Notes under the pieces: generated by a model
Told to the model about the DNA's origin: nothing
Databases searched by the model: none
Seen by the model: only the letters and a program-made list of their open reading frames with translations
Made by a program: the position numbers and the translations under genes
Origin: Leptotrichia hongkongensis
GTDB lineage: Bacteria > Fusobacteriota > Fusobacteriia > Fusobacteriales > Leptotrichiaceae
DNA: 64,000 nucleotides
Direction: 5' to 3'
Assembly: GCF_007990635.1 (NCBI RefSeq)
Contig: NZ_AP019846.1
Location: 1,426,001-1,490,000 of the forward strand
Part shown: positions 56,583 to 64,000 of the stretch, in pieces
Position numbering within the stretch: the first letter of the stretch is position 1
Layout of the letters: the number at the start of each line of letters is the position of its first letter

Positions 56583-57206
56583 ATGGAAAGAGAAATTAGT
56601 AAAAAAGAAAGTTTTATTAGACAAATTTTAAAAAGAGAATGGGAATTTTTTCAAAATGTACATCATACGGAAGGAAGAGCTGATTGTCAGGATAATCCGC
56701 AGGAATTTGAAATTATGAGAAGAAGCCAATGGGAAACATTGCCTGATGAAATTTTGGAAAGTTATTTGGAAGACTTGATTTTAGCAAAACACCGTGGTGA
56801 AAATATTGTTCAAGATAAATATGCCAGAATGATGAAATACAGTTCTCCAAAAGAATACGAAATTATTAAGGAATATTTGCCTGAAATTTCACAAGAAAAG
56901 GAAGAATTGGTACAAAAAATAGTAGAAATTTATTTGCATTGGGAAGAAGAAATAATACAAAAATATCCAAAAGTTACTTCAAAAGGGCGTCCTTTATACT
57001 CAAAATATGACACACCCAACTATACTTCAATTGAAACTTACTTGAAGGGAGAATTATCATCATATTCAGTAAAAACATTGAAATTATATTATGAGTATAT
57101 CCAAAGTTGTGTTACAAATAATGTAAACTTAGCAGAAAATAATTTGGAAAACATTGTACTGGAAAAGGGTTACAGTTCTATTGAGGAAGCAGAGAAGAGT
57201 TTATAA
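56583..57206 (+). CDS. DUF4125 family protein
   Basis: A mostly helical, soluble protein of about 207 residues starting EREISKKESFIRQILKREWEFFQNVHHTEGRADCQDN, the recognisable DUF4125 opening. Function unknown. I use the ATG eight bases after AGGAG rather than the TTG six bases earlier. Regular partner of DUF4037 proteins, and the third gene of this cluster. Confidence 0.85.
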   Translation: MEREISKKESFIRQILKREWEFFQNVHHTEGRADCQDNPQEFEIMRRSQWETLPDEILESYLEDLILAKHRGENIVQDKYARMMKYSSPKEYEIIKEYLPEISQEKEELVQKIVEIYLHWEEEIIQKYPKVTSKGRPLYSKYDTPNYTSIETYLKGELSSYSVKTLKLYYEYIQSCVTNNVNLAENNLENIVLEKGYSSIEEAEKSL

Positions 57207-57230
57207 ATTTATAAGTTGGAGGGAAGATAA

Positions 57231-57602
57231 ATGGTAAAAGTAAAGGAATTAATAGAACGTGGATTAGAATTATTTTCAAGAAATAGTGTAAGCAGGCTAG
57301 AAAAGTTTTTTGAATCAGCAAAACAAGAAAATCTAGACATAAGTTCAATTGATAAAAAATATATGAAATTTAAAAGAACTAAAAAGAAAAAACGATTTAC
57401 AACAATTTTTAATTATTTTACTTTCGGTTTTTCAGCAATAGGAAGAATGGCACATATGGCCTATGATGCTGAAAGAAAGGAAGAATTTAAAAACGAAAGA
57501 ATGAAATTGCAAGAGGAAATAAAGGATGTATTAGCGAATGAAAATATAGATGATAATTCTAGGGAGCTATTACAAATAATGGATTTCTATTTATATGATT
57601 AA
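57231..57602 (+). CDS. Small hypothetical protein
   Basis: 123 residues, unrecognised. N-terminal helix-rich half (LIERGLELFSRNSVSRLEKFF), a basic patch RTKKKKRFTTIF at about residue 45, then a short moderately hydrophobic segment (NYFTFGFSAIGRMAHMAYDA) and an acidic end. It may touch the membrane. GGAGGGAAGATAA precedes the ATG and it lies 24 bases after the DUF4125 gene, so it belongs to the same operon. Confidence 0.6.
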   Translation: MVKVKELIERGLELFSRNSVSRLEKFFESAKQENLDISSIDKKYMKFKRTKKKKRFTTIFNYFTFGFSAIGRMAHMAYDAERKEEFKNERMKLQEEIKDVLANENIDDNSRELLQIMDFYLYD

Positions 57603-57616
57603 AATTACGAATTAGG

Positions 57617-57930
57617 TTTATTGTCAAATCAAGTGAAACAAAAAGTAAAAATTTAATACTGGAAGCAATAAAACCGCTGATAACCAGTGTCTCCAAAGGA
57701 ATCTTTAAGATTTTCATATCAGACAGAGATAAGTAATTTTCATGCTGGAAAAAAGTAAAGAAGATAAGAATAGACTTCTATTTTGCAGTTTCTTACTGTT
57801 CATGACAGGTAAGTATATAATGAAAACAGTAACGGTCTTCTGAGAGAGAATTTTACCCAAAGAAGACCGATATATCTAGAAGACTTGTTAAGAGCCTTTA
57901 ATACTAATAAATTTAAAATCAAGAACATAT
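57617..57930 (+). pseudogene. IS30-family transposase remnant
   Basis: Degenerate C-terminal half of an IS30-type DDE transposase. One frame reads ILEAIKPLITSVSKGIFK, then ISDRDK and a TAA, then RIDFYFAVSYCS with a TGA where IS30 proteins have Trp. After a frame change NENSNGLLRENFTQ follows, which matches the NENxNGLLREFFP signature around the catalytic Glu. No terminal inverted repeats or N-terminus remain. The rest of 57603-58009 holds no other feature I can support. Confidence 0.7.
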
Positions 57931-58009
57931 TTAAACTATACTATTTGAAAAATTTTTGTACGAAATTAGTTTTAAAAAAAATTAGTAAAATGTCGCAATT
58001 AATACCTTT

Positions 58010-58168
58010 TTACTTAGCCAATTGCAAGTATATTTTTTCAGATTGCCTATAATTTTTCTAATCTAAATATGTTTTTGCCAATTTAAGCTTTTCTTTAGAA
58101 TTTGTATTTGAAAAAATGTTAAAAGATAATATCAAGACTAAAAAAATTAATAATAACTTGCTTTTCAC
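58010..58168 (-). pseudogene. Decayed exported TPR-like protein
   Basis: GTG start behind AGGGAGATATTGCA and a signal peptide (KSKLLLIFLVLILSFNIFSNT). Then KEKLKLAKTYLD meets a TAG at 58058, with KNYRQSEKIYLQLAK continuing in the same frame to a TAA at 58010. The two halves together look like one TPR helix pair. Two in-frame stops mark it as dead, or as a 36-residue exported peptide if still translated. Confidence 0.5.
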
Positions 58169-58180
58169 TGCAATATCTCC

Positions 58181-58681
58181 CTATTTCATATATTTTTTAT
58201 TTTTCTCTGCAACTTCCATTTGTACCGAAATATCCTCTTCTTCATAATTAAAAACTCTTTCAATCCTATCCCTTAAAATTTTTAGATATTTTTTTCTATA
58301 TTCTTCATTTCGTTGTATTTTGTTGACTTCACATTCCCAAATTGTAATAACACTAACATCCATCTCAAAAAGCTTCTCACGGACCTCAATATCCCTCTCT
58401 ACATTTCTCCTAAACTTCTTTTCCCAATATTCAGCATGTGTCTTAGGAAAAGTTGCAATTTTACAATTTTCATGCCTATGCCAGAAACATCCGTTCACAA
58501 ATATCGCAGTATTGTATTTCAAAATAAAAATATCAGGCGTTCCTGGAAGCTCCGAATAATTAACCCTGTATCTATATCCCATTTTATAAAGCAATTTCCG
58601 AATATAAATCTCAGGGTTAGTGTTTTTAGATTTTATTCTTGCCATGTTCTGGCTTCTTGTGAGAGGTTTTTTCTTTTTCAC
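58181..58681 (-). CDS. vsr: Very short patch repair endonuclease Vsr
   Basis: Nicks DNA at T:G mismatches created by deamination of 5-methylcytosine. The core RSQNMARIKSKNTNPEIYIRKLL is followed by YRVNYSELPGTPDIFILKYNTAIFVNGCFWHRHENC with the catalytic Asp and His residues, then KIATFPKTHAEYWEKKFRRN. 166 residues, slightly longer than E. coli Vsr. GTG start six bases after the purB stop. No cytosine methyltransferase gene is adjacent, which is unusual because vsr normally sits beside one. Confidence 0.95.
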   Translation of the reverse strand: MKKKKPLTRSQNMARIKSKNTNPEIYIRKLLYKMGYRYRVNYSELPGTPDIFILKYNTAIFVNGCFWHRHENCKIATFPKTHAEYWEKKFRRNVERDIEVREKLFEMDVSVITIWECEVNKIQRNEEYRKKYLKILRDRIERVFNYEEEDISVQMEVAEKNKKYMK

Positions 58682-58687
58682 TTTTTA

Positions 58688-60130
58688 TTAAACCCTTAAT
58701 TCTTCTCTATCTTCAACAATCTCATCCTTGTATCTATCCAAAATCGGATTAATCTCATTCTTCACAAAATCCTCAGTCTGCTGCCCAGCAAATCCAGTAT
58801 AATTAGCTGAAACCAAGATTCCTTCCATATCTTCCGCTTTCAGTCCTAATCTGCCGTCTTTTATAATTCTGTCAATTAGTCTGTTAGGATTTCCGTTCAA
58901 TTTAATTTCCTTTGTTTCTTCCATCGAAAGTTCTCTAATAATTTCGTGAACTTCTTGTCTATCCATTCCTTTTTTTACTGATTCCATAATGATGTTTTCG
59001 GTTGCCATAAATGGTAATTCCTTTTGAATATTTGCCTCAATTACTTTTGGATAAACGACAACTCCATCCATAATGTTAAGCCAAATAATCAAGATTGCGT
59101 CCACTGCTAAAAATGCTTGCGGAATCGAAAGTCTTTTACTTGCAGAATCGTCCAATGTTCTTTCAAACCATTGTGTTGCAAAAACTAATGCTCCTGTTTG
59201 TGAACTTGAAATCACGTATTTGGCAAGTGATGAAATTCTTTCACTTCTCATCGGATTTCTCTTGTATGCCATCGCACTTGAACCAATTTGATTTTTTTCA
59301 AATGGCTCTTCTAGTTCCTTCAAATGCTGCAGTAGTCTAAAATCATTCGTAAATTTATGAGAAGATTGAGCAATATTCGACAATAAATTCAAAATTTGTG
59401 CATCTACTTTTCTATCATAAGTTTGCCCCGAAACACCTTGTTTTTTACTAAATCCAGCTTTCTCAGTAACCAGTTCATCCAACTGTTTTACTTTTTCAAA
59501 ATCTCCTTCAAACAGCTCTTTAAAACTAGCCTGTGTACCAGTAGTCCCTTTGACTCCTCTAAATCTCAAATTTTCGAGTCTGAATTCCAGCTCTTCAAAA
59601 TCAAGAAGTAAAGAATGAAGCCACAATGTCGCTCTTTTACCAACCGTTGTAAGCTGTGCCGCTTGAAAATGAGTAAATCCTAAAGTAGGCAAGTCTTTAT
59701 ATTCCAATGCAAAATTTCTCATTTTTTCAATCAAAGCAAGCATTCTTCTTTTAATAACTAAAAGTCCTTCCTTAATTTGAATCAAATCAGTATTATCCCC
59801 AACATACGCACTTGTTGCTCCCAAGTGAATGATTTTTCTTGCATTTTTCGCCTGTTCTCCATAAGTATGAACATGAGCCATCACATCGTGTCTCAACTTT
59901 TTCTCAAATTCTGCTGCAACTTCAAAATTCACATCATCTTTAAATTTTTTAAGTTCCGCAATCTGCTCATCCGTAATAAAATCAAGCCCAAGTTCCTTCT
60001 CAGCCTCCGCCAAATTTATCCACAACTTTCTCCAAGTTCTAAATTTAAACTCAGGTGAAAAAATATGCAACATTTCCTTACTAGAATATCTTTCCGCCAA
60101 CGGATTTGAATATATACTCATATTTTCCAT
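58688..60130 (-). CDS. purB: Adenylosuccinate lyase
   Basis: Cleaves SAICAR and adenylosuccinate to fumarate plus AICAR or AMP in purine synthesis. Signatures: LGATSAYVGDNTDL, GFTHFQAAQLTTVGKRA, and the fumarase/aspartase loop SSAMAYKRNPMRSERI with the catalytic Ser near residue 290. 480 residues, matching the longer bacterial type. AGGAGGAATTGAGAAA precedes the ATG. purA lies 1.2 kb upstream on the same strand, separated by two exported-protein genes. Confidence 0.97.
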   Translation of the reverse strand: MENMSIYSNPLAERYSSKEMLHIFSPEFKFRTWRKLWINLAEAEKELGLDFITDEQIAELKKFKDDVNFEVAAEFEKKLRHDVMAHVHTYGEQAKNARKIIHLGATSAYVGDNTDLIQIKEGLLVIKRRMLALIEKMRNFALEYKDLPTLGFTHFQAAQLTTVGKRATLWLHSLLLDFEELEFRLENLRFRGVKGTTGTQASFKELFEGDFEKVKQLDELVTEKAGFSKKQGVSGQTYDRKVDAQILNLLSNIAQSSHKFTNDFRLLQHLKELEEPFEKNQIGSSAMAYKRNPMRSERISSLAKYVISSSQTGALVFATQWFERTLDDSASKRLSIPQAFLAVDAILIIWLNIMDGVVVYPKVIEANIQKELPFMATENIIMESVKKGMDRQEVHEIIRELSMEETKEIKLNGNPNRLIDRIIKDGRLGLKAEDMEGILVSANYTGFAGQQTEDFVKNEINPILDRYKDEIVEDREELRV

Positions 60131-60175
60131 TTTCTCAATTCCTCCTACTTAATTTTATTTACAAAATTTTCTAAC

Positions 60176-60652
60176 TTAATTATCCCAAATGTAAATTGCC
60201 CCATCCTTAAAGTACATCTTTTTCACTTCATCTTTATTTACACTAAAACTAAAATTAAATGGTCTATACTTAATTCCTTCATTATTTTCATAAAACCCTG
60301 TTACAACTATTTCTTCATCACTATTAACAAAATTTTCCATCATTGCAGTGGAAATTGTTTTATTTATAATAATTTTTGGATTTTTTCCATTTACTTGAAA
60401 GTCTTTTTCTGTATAAACTTTTTTATTATTTCCAGTTGCCTTAAAATTTTCATATTCTAATTCTATTTTATTTTTATCAGTTTTTGAAAGCTTAGTACCT
60501 TTCAATTTTACCGTAATTGTACCAAAAGACAGATTTTGTGCAGCATTTTCATTCACAGACTTATCAGCCCTAGATTTTTTTACATTTTGTGTTGGAGCTG
60601 AAAATGAAATTGCTCCTATAGCCAACATCAACACTACTAATATTTTTTCCAT
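60176..60652 (-). CDS. Secreted hypothetical protein
   Basis: 158 residues with a Sec signal peptide (ILVVLMLAIGAISFSAP). The rest is a basic, beta-rich domain; near the end is YRPFNFSFSVNKDEVKKMYF followed by KDGAIYIWDN. No family recognised. Located between the rhodanese lipoprotein and purB; probably periplasmic. Confidence 0.7.
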   Translation of the reverse strand: MEKILVVLMLAIGAISFSAPTQNVKKSRADKSVNENAAQNLSFGTITVKLKGTKLSKTDKNKIELEYENFKATGNNKKVYTEKDFQVNGKNPKIIINKTISTAMMENFVNSDEEIVVTGFYENNEGIKYRPFNFSFSVNKDEVKKMYFKDGAIYIWDN

Positions 60653-60728
60653 TACTCATTCTTTTATTTTTTCAAATAATCTTTTTATATTTTATCGTTC
60701 ATCAATAACGCTCTCTTTCCTGCTTGCA

Positions 60729-61166
60729 TTATTTCACAACTTCCCCATTCCAATCTTTTATTCCACCAAAATCAATCACGTTTGTATAACCTTTTTCAAT
60801 CAATTTTAATGCTGCTTCCCTGCTTCGTCTTCCACTTCTGCAATAAACTAGAATTAAAGCATCTTTATTTTTCAATTTTGCTTCTGCTTCATTTTCAATA
60901 GTTTCCAATGGAACAGAAATCGCATTTGGAATATGCCCTTCGTTATATTCTTCCAAAGTTCTAACATCTACAACTATAACTTTTTGAGTTTCCATCATCT
61001 TTTTAGCTTCATCTGAAGTTATCTTTTTATATTCTGCTTTTTTCCCAGCTTTTGCTTCTTTTGACATCGCTAAAGTTTCTTTTTCATTTCCTGATTTACT
61101 ACACGAAAATCCCAACACAGAAATTACTCCAACCATTGTTAATAACGCTATTTTTCTTATTTTCAT
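60729..61166 (-). CDS. Rhodanese-domain lipoprotein
   Basis: Periplasmic lipid-anchored sulfurtransferase-like protein. Lipobox LGFSC with Cys22, a charged linker, then one rhodanese domain: VVDVRTLEEYNEGHIPNAISVP and the active-site loop VYCRSGRRS (Cys109) ending FGGIKDWNGEVVK. Single-domain rhodaneses move sulfane sulfur, but the physiological acceptor is unknown. Start chosen at MKIRKIA behind TGGAGAGATAAA; an upstream ATG at 61184 overlaps that site. Confidence 0.92.
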   Translation of the reverse strand: MKIRKIALLTMVGVISVLGFSCSKSGNEKETLAMSKEAKAGKKAEYKKITSDEAKKMMETQKVIVVDVRTLEEYNEGHIPNAISVPLETIENEAEAKLKNKDALILVYCRSGRRSREAALKLIEKGYTNVIDFGGIKDWNGEVVK

Positions 61167-61167
61167 T

Positions 61168-61310
61168 TTATCTCTCCATTTCATTATTCAAATTTTTTAT
61201 TTCATAATTTTTCTCAAATTCAATATCTTGCTTTTCTTTTATAAAATTCTTATTCCTATCCAAAAGTCTTTTTCTAAATTCTATAATCTTATCTTTTGAA
61301 TTTACTTCAT
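61168..61310 (-). CDS. Possible small coiled-coil ORF with a disturbed start
   Basis: Between purA and the rhodanese gene an open frame reads VNSKDKIIEFRKRLLDRN and on to NLNNEMER, rich in Lys, Glu and Asn. An ATG at 61308-61310, well placed after GGAGG, is one base out of frame; one extra A would give a 48-residue product ending one base before the rhodanese ATG. It could be a real small gene with a sequencing error, or chance. Confidence 0.3.
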
Positions 61311-61340
61311 TTCTTAAATAATTTCCTCCAACTTCAAAAA

Positions 61341-62642
<1,302 letters not shown>

Positions 62643-62801
62643 TCATTCCTCCTAAATTTTTAGAATTTTCTTACTTTTTTTGAAACTGAACCATAAAAAC
62701 TAAAAAATTTACCTTACTAAAATTTTATCTTTTTACTATTCATTTTACTATATTTACTATTTTTTTTCAATTGATTTAAATCTTTTAATAAAATAATTTT
62801 C

Positions 62802-62846
62802 ACAAAAAAATAGAAGTTATCTTATTTGCCACAAATAACTCCTATT
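62802..62846 (-). terminator. Terminator of the HAD phosphatase gene
   Basis: A 12-base stem with one wobble pair (AATAGGAGTTAT/ATAACTTCTATT, 14-base loop) followed by TTTTTTG on the minus strand. It isolates purA from the genes to its right. Confidence 0.8.
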
Positions 62847-62874
62847 AATCGATTTCTATTTTGTTTTTAGTAAT

Positions 62875-63546
62875 TTACTTCCCCTCAAAATAATCAAGCA
62901 CTTCCATTAAGTTATCAAACTTTTTATAAACCAATTTTTCAATTTCCTCTGTTGGTTTCAACTTATCTGGCACCATAATTGGAAATGTCCCAGCTGCGTG
63001 AGCTGCTCTTATTCCATTGAACGAATCTTCAAATACTACCGTTTTTTCAGGAGATGCCCCAGCTTTTTTTGCACTTATTAGAAATACTTCCGGATCAGGT
63101 TTCCCGTGAACAACATCTTCTGCTGTCACTAAATGGGAAAAATATTTTTTTATGTCTTTTCCTTCTGTTAATGCCTCTGCCAGATGTAAATCCGATGAAG
63201 TAGCTAAAATCATCTGTTTATTATTTTTCTTTAAAAATTCAAGCAATTCTAATGCTCCTAATTTTAGAGGAACTTCGCCTTTTAGTCCTTTTTCCAGTAT
63301 AAAGTTTTTAACTTTTCCCATCATTTCGTCATACGGAAATTCCTCACCCAAGGCTTCCTTAAACAATATTCTTGCTTTATCATTTGTAACGCCCGTTGTT
63401 TTTTCCACAATGTCATTTGTTATTGTATATCCCTTTTCTTTAGCAACTTCACGTCCATATTCCACATAAATAGTTTCTGTATCAAACAATAATCCATCCA
63501 TATCAAACAAAAATAGTTCTATTTCATCAAAAAATTTTTTTCCCAT
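62875..63546 (-). CDS. HAD-superfamily phosphatase, beta-phosphoglucomutase-like
   Basis: Haloacid dehalogenase-type hydrolase. Motif I FLFDMDGLLFDTE (Asp15 nucleophile, Asp17 acid/base), a four-helix cap, motif II ILATSSD, and motifs III/IV with HGKPDPEVFLISAKKAG and VVFEDSFNGIRAAHAAG. About 223 residues. Candidates are phosphoglycolate-like or sugar-phosphate phosphatase, or beta-phosphoglucomutase. I start behind AAGGAAAGG at 63546; upstream ATGs overlap the HutP-family gene. It is 19 bases after that gene and probably cotranscribed. Confidence 0.9.
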   Translation of the reverse strand: MGKKFFDEIELFLFDMDGLLFDTETIYVEYGREVAKEKGYTITNDIVEKTTGVTNDKARILFKEALGEEFPYDEMMGKVKNFILEKGLKGEVPLKLGALELLEFLKKNNKQMILATSSDLHLAEALTEGKDIKKYFSHLVTAEDVVHGKPDPEVFLISAKKAGASPEKTVVFEDSFNGIRAAHAAGTFPIMVPDKLKPTEEIEKLVYKKFDNLMEVLDYFEGK

Positions 63547-63565
63547 AATAAGCCTTTCCTTAATT

Positions 63566-64000
63566 TTATTTTTCATTTTCAAGTATTGAAACTGAACGAT
63601 GTGCAACAGAAGTTATCACTTCATTAAATTGTAATATTCCAACACTTAAAAATATTGCTACAGCCAGATGTTCCCCTTCTCTTGCCAGCCCAATTTTCCC
63701 ACCGACACTAAGACCGTTTATAATTGCTTCAATTTGGCTCATTGCTTCCCGCATTGCACCAATTACCGCACCATCATGAGCATGCACGTCTTGAATTAGA
63801 TTATTTCTTTTGGCTGCCATTAAGGCGCTTTCTATAAATTTAAAACGTGATTGCGGCATTGCACCACCAACATTTACTGCGGCTGTCTTTATACCAACTT
63901 TTTTGTAATCCTGCATCAATTTTTTTTCCTCATCACGTGAAGAAATTGACATTTTCAATGCTATTCTGCATATTTCAACACTTTTATTATTTTCTTCCAT
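63566..64000 (-). CDS. HutP-family protein (start at window edge)
   Basis: HutP is an RNA-binding antiterminator that responds to histidine and magnesium in Bacillus. This 144-residue relative is the conserved type of Fusobacteria and Clostridia, with KTAAVNVGGAMPQSRFKFIE, the His-rich DVHAHDGAVIGAMREAM and VGGKIGLAREGEHLAVAI, and ITSVAHRSVS near the end. The His positions suit metal or ligand binding. No hut genes are visible here, so the regulated target is unknown. An ATG sits exactly at the window edge; its ribosome binding site is not visible and a longer form is possible. Confidence 0.8.
   Translation of the reverse strand: MEENNKSVEICRIALKMSISSRDEEKKLMQDYKKVGIKTAAVNVGGAMPQSRFKFIESALMAAKRNNLIQDVHAHDGAVIGAMREAMSQIEAIINGLSVGGKIGLAREGEHLAVAIFLSVGILQFNEVITSVAHRSVSILENEK

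Overview
The window is very A+T-rich DNA with short intergenic gaps and clear AGGAG-type ribosome binding sites. The gene content fits Fusobacteriota, most likely Leptotrichia or a close relative: secreted DKNYY-repeat proteins, a one-piece autotransporter, an OmpA-type lipoprotein (so an outer membrane is present), a HutP-family protein and a TPR-DUF4037-DUF4125 gene set. The genus is inferred from protein style; no database search was possible. I saw no rRNA, tRNA, CRISPR array or intact mobile element.

Layout. 1-17.9 kb (all minus strand) is mostly housekeeping: acpP (cut by the window edge), an SNF2 helicase with its SWIM zinc finger in a separate gene, an acetyltransferase, a long signal peptidase I, rplS, an ArsC/Spx-like protein, sppA, a frame-broken PD-(D/E)XK nuclease gene after uvrB, era, a PhnA-type zinc ribbon protein, a short ComEC and a prepilin-like protein. 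18.3-27.3 kb (plus) is an accessory block: one unknown gene followed by four tandem secreted DKNYY-repeat genes. 27.6-36.9 kb (minus) is a complete L-fucose module: LacI-type regulator, mutarotase, isomerase, ABC importer, kinase and aldolase, with two palindromic operators and a promoter at its head. 37.2-43.3 kb carries an esterase, an unknown gene, an M20 peptidase, RlmD, a PduO-type adenosyltransferase and ProC. 43.7-48.9 kb (minus) holds envelope genes: a secreted protein, an OmpA-like lipoprotein and a 1082-residue autotransporter. 49-53.5 kb (plus) holds dus and then a likely peptidoglycan-peptide recycling operon (YhcH, LD-carboxypeptidase, M19 dipeptidase, gamma-glutamyl hydrolase). 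53.5-57.6 kb has a cation exporter and the TPR-DUF4037-DUF4125 cluster. 57.6-58.2 kb is a graveyard with an IS30-family transposase remnant and a decayed exported TPR protein. 58.2-64 kb (minus) has vsr, purB, two exported proteins, purA, a HAD phosphatase and a HutP-family gene.

How it works together. The fucose operon takes free L-fucose from an ABC importer through fuculose and fuculose-1-phosphate to dihydroxyacetone phosphate and lactaldehyde. This fits a mucosal, host-glycan-using lifestyle. The 50-53.5 kb operon would take apart cell-wall peptides. The DKNYY block and the autotransporter are the main surface or secreted accessory functions.

Sequence quality. Eleven one-base frame lesions fall in four otherwise well-preserved genes (SNF2 helicase start, the uvrB-linked nuclease, the second DKNYY gene and yhcH). 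Ten lie in short homopolymer runs. Repairing them gives exact open frames of 987, 518, 1092 and 163 residues, so they may be consensus errors and should be checked before these genes are called pseudogenes. The IS30 and exported-TPR remnants carry in-frame stop codons and look genuinely dead. Where an upstream non-ATG codon would lengthen a gene, I placed the start at the codon with the best ribosome binding site.
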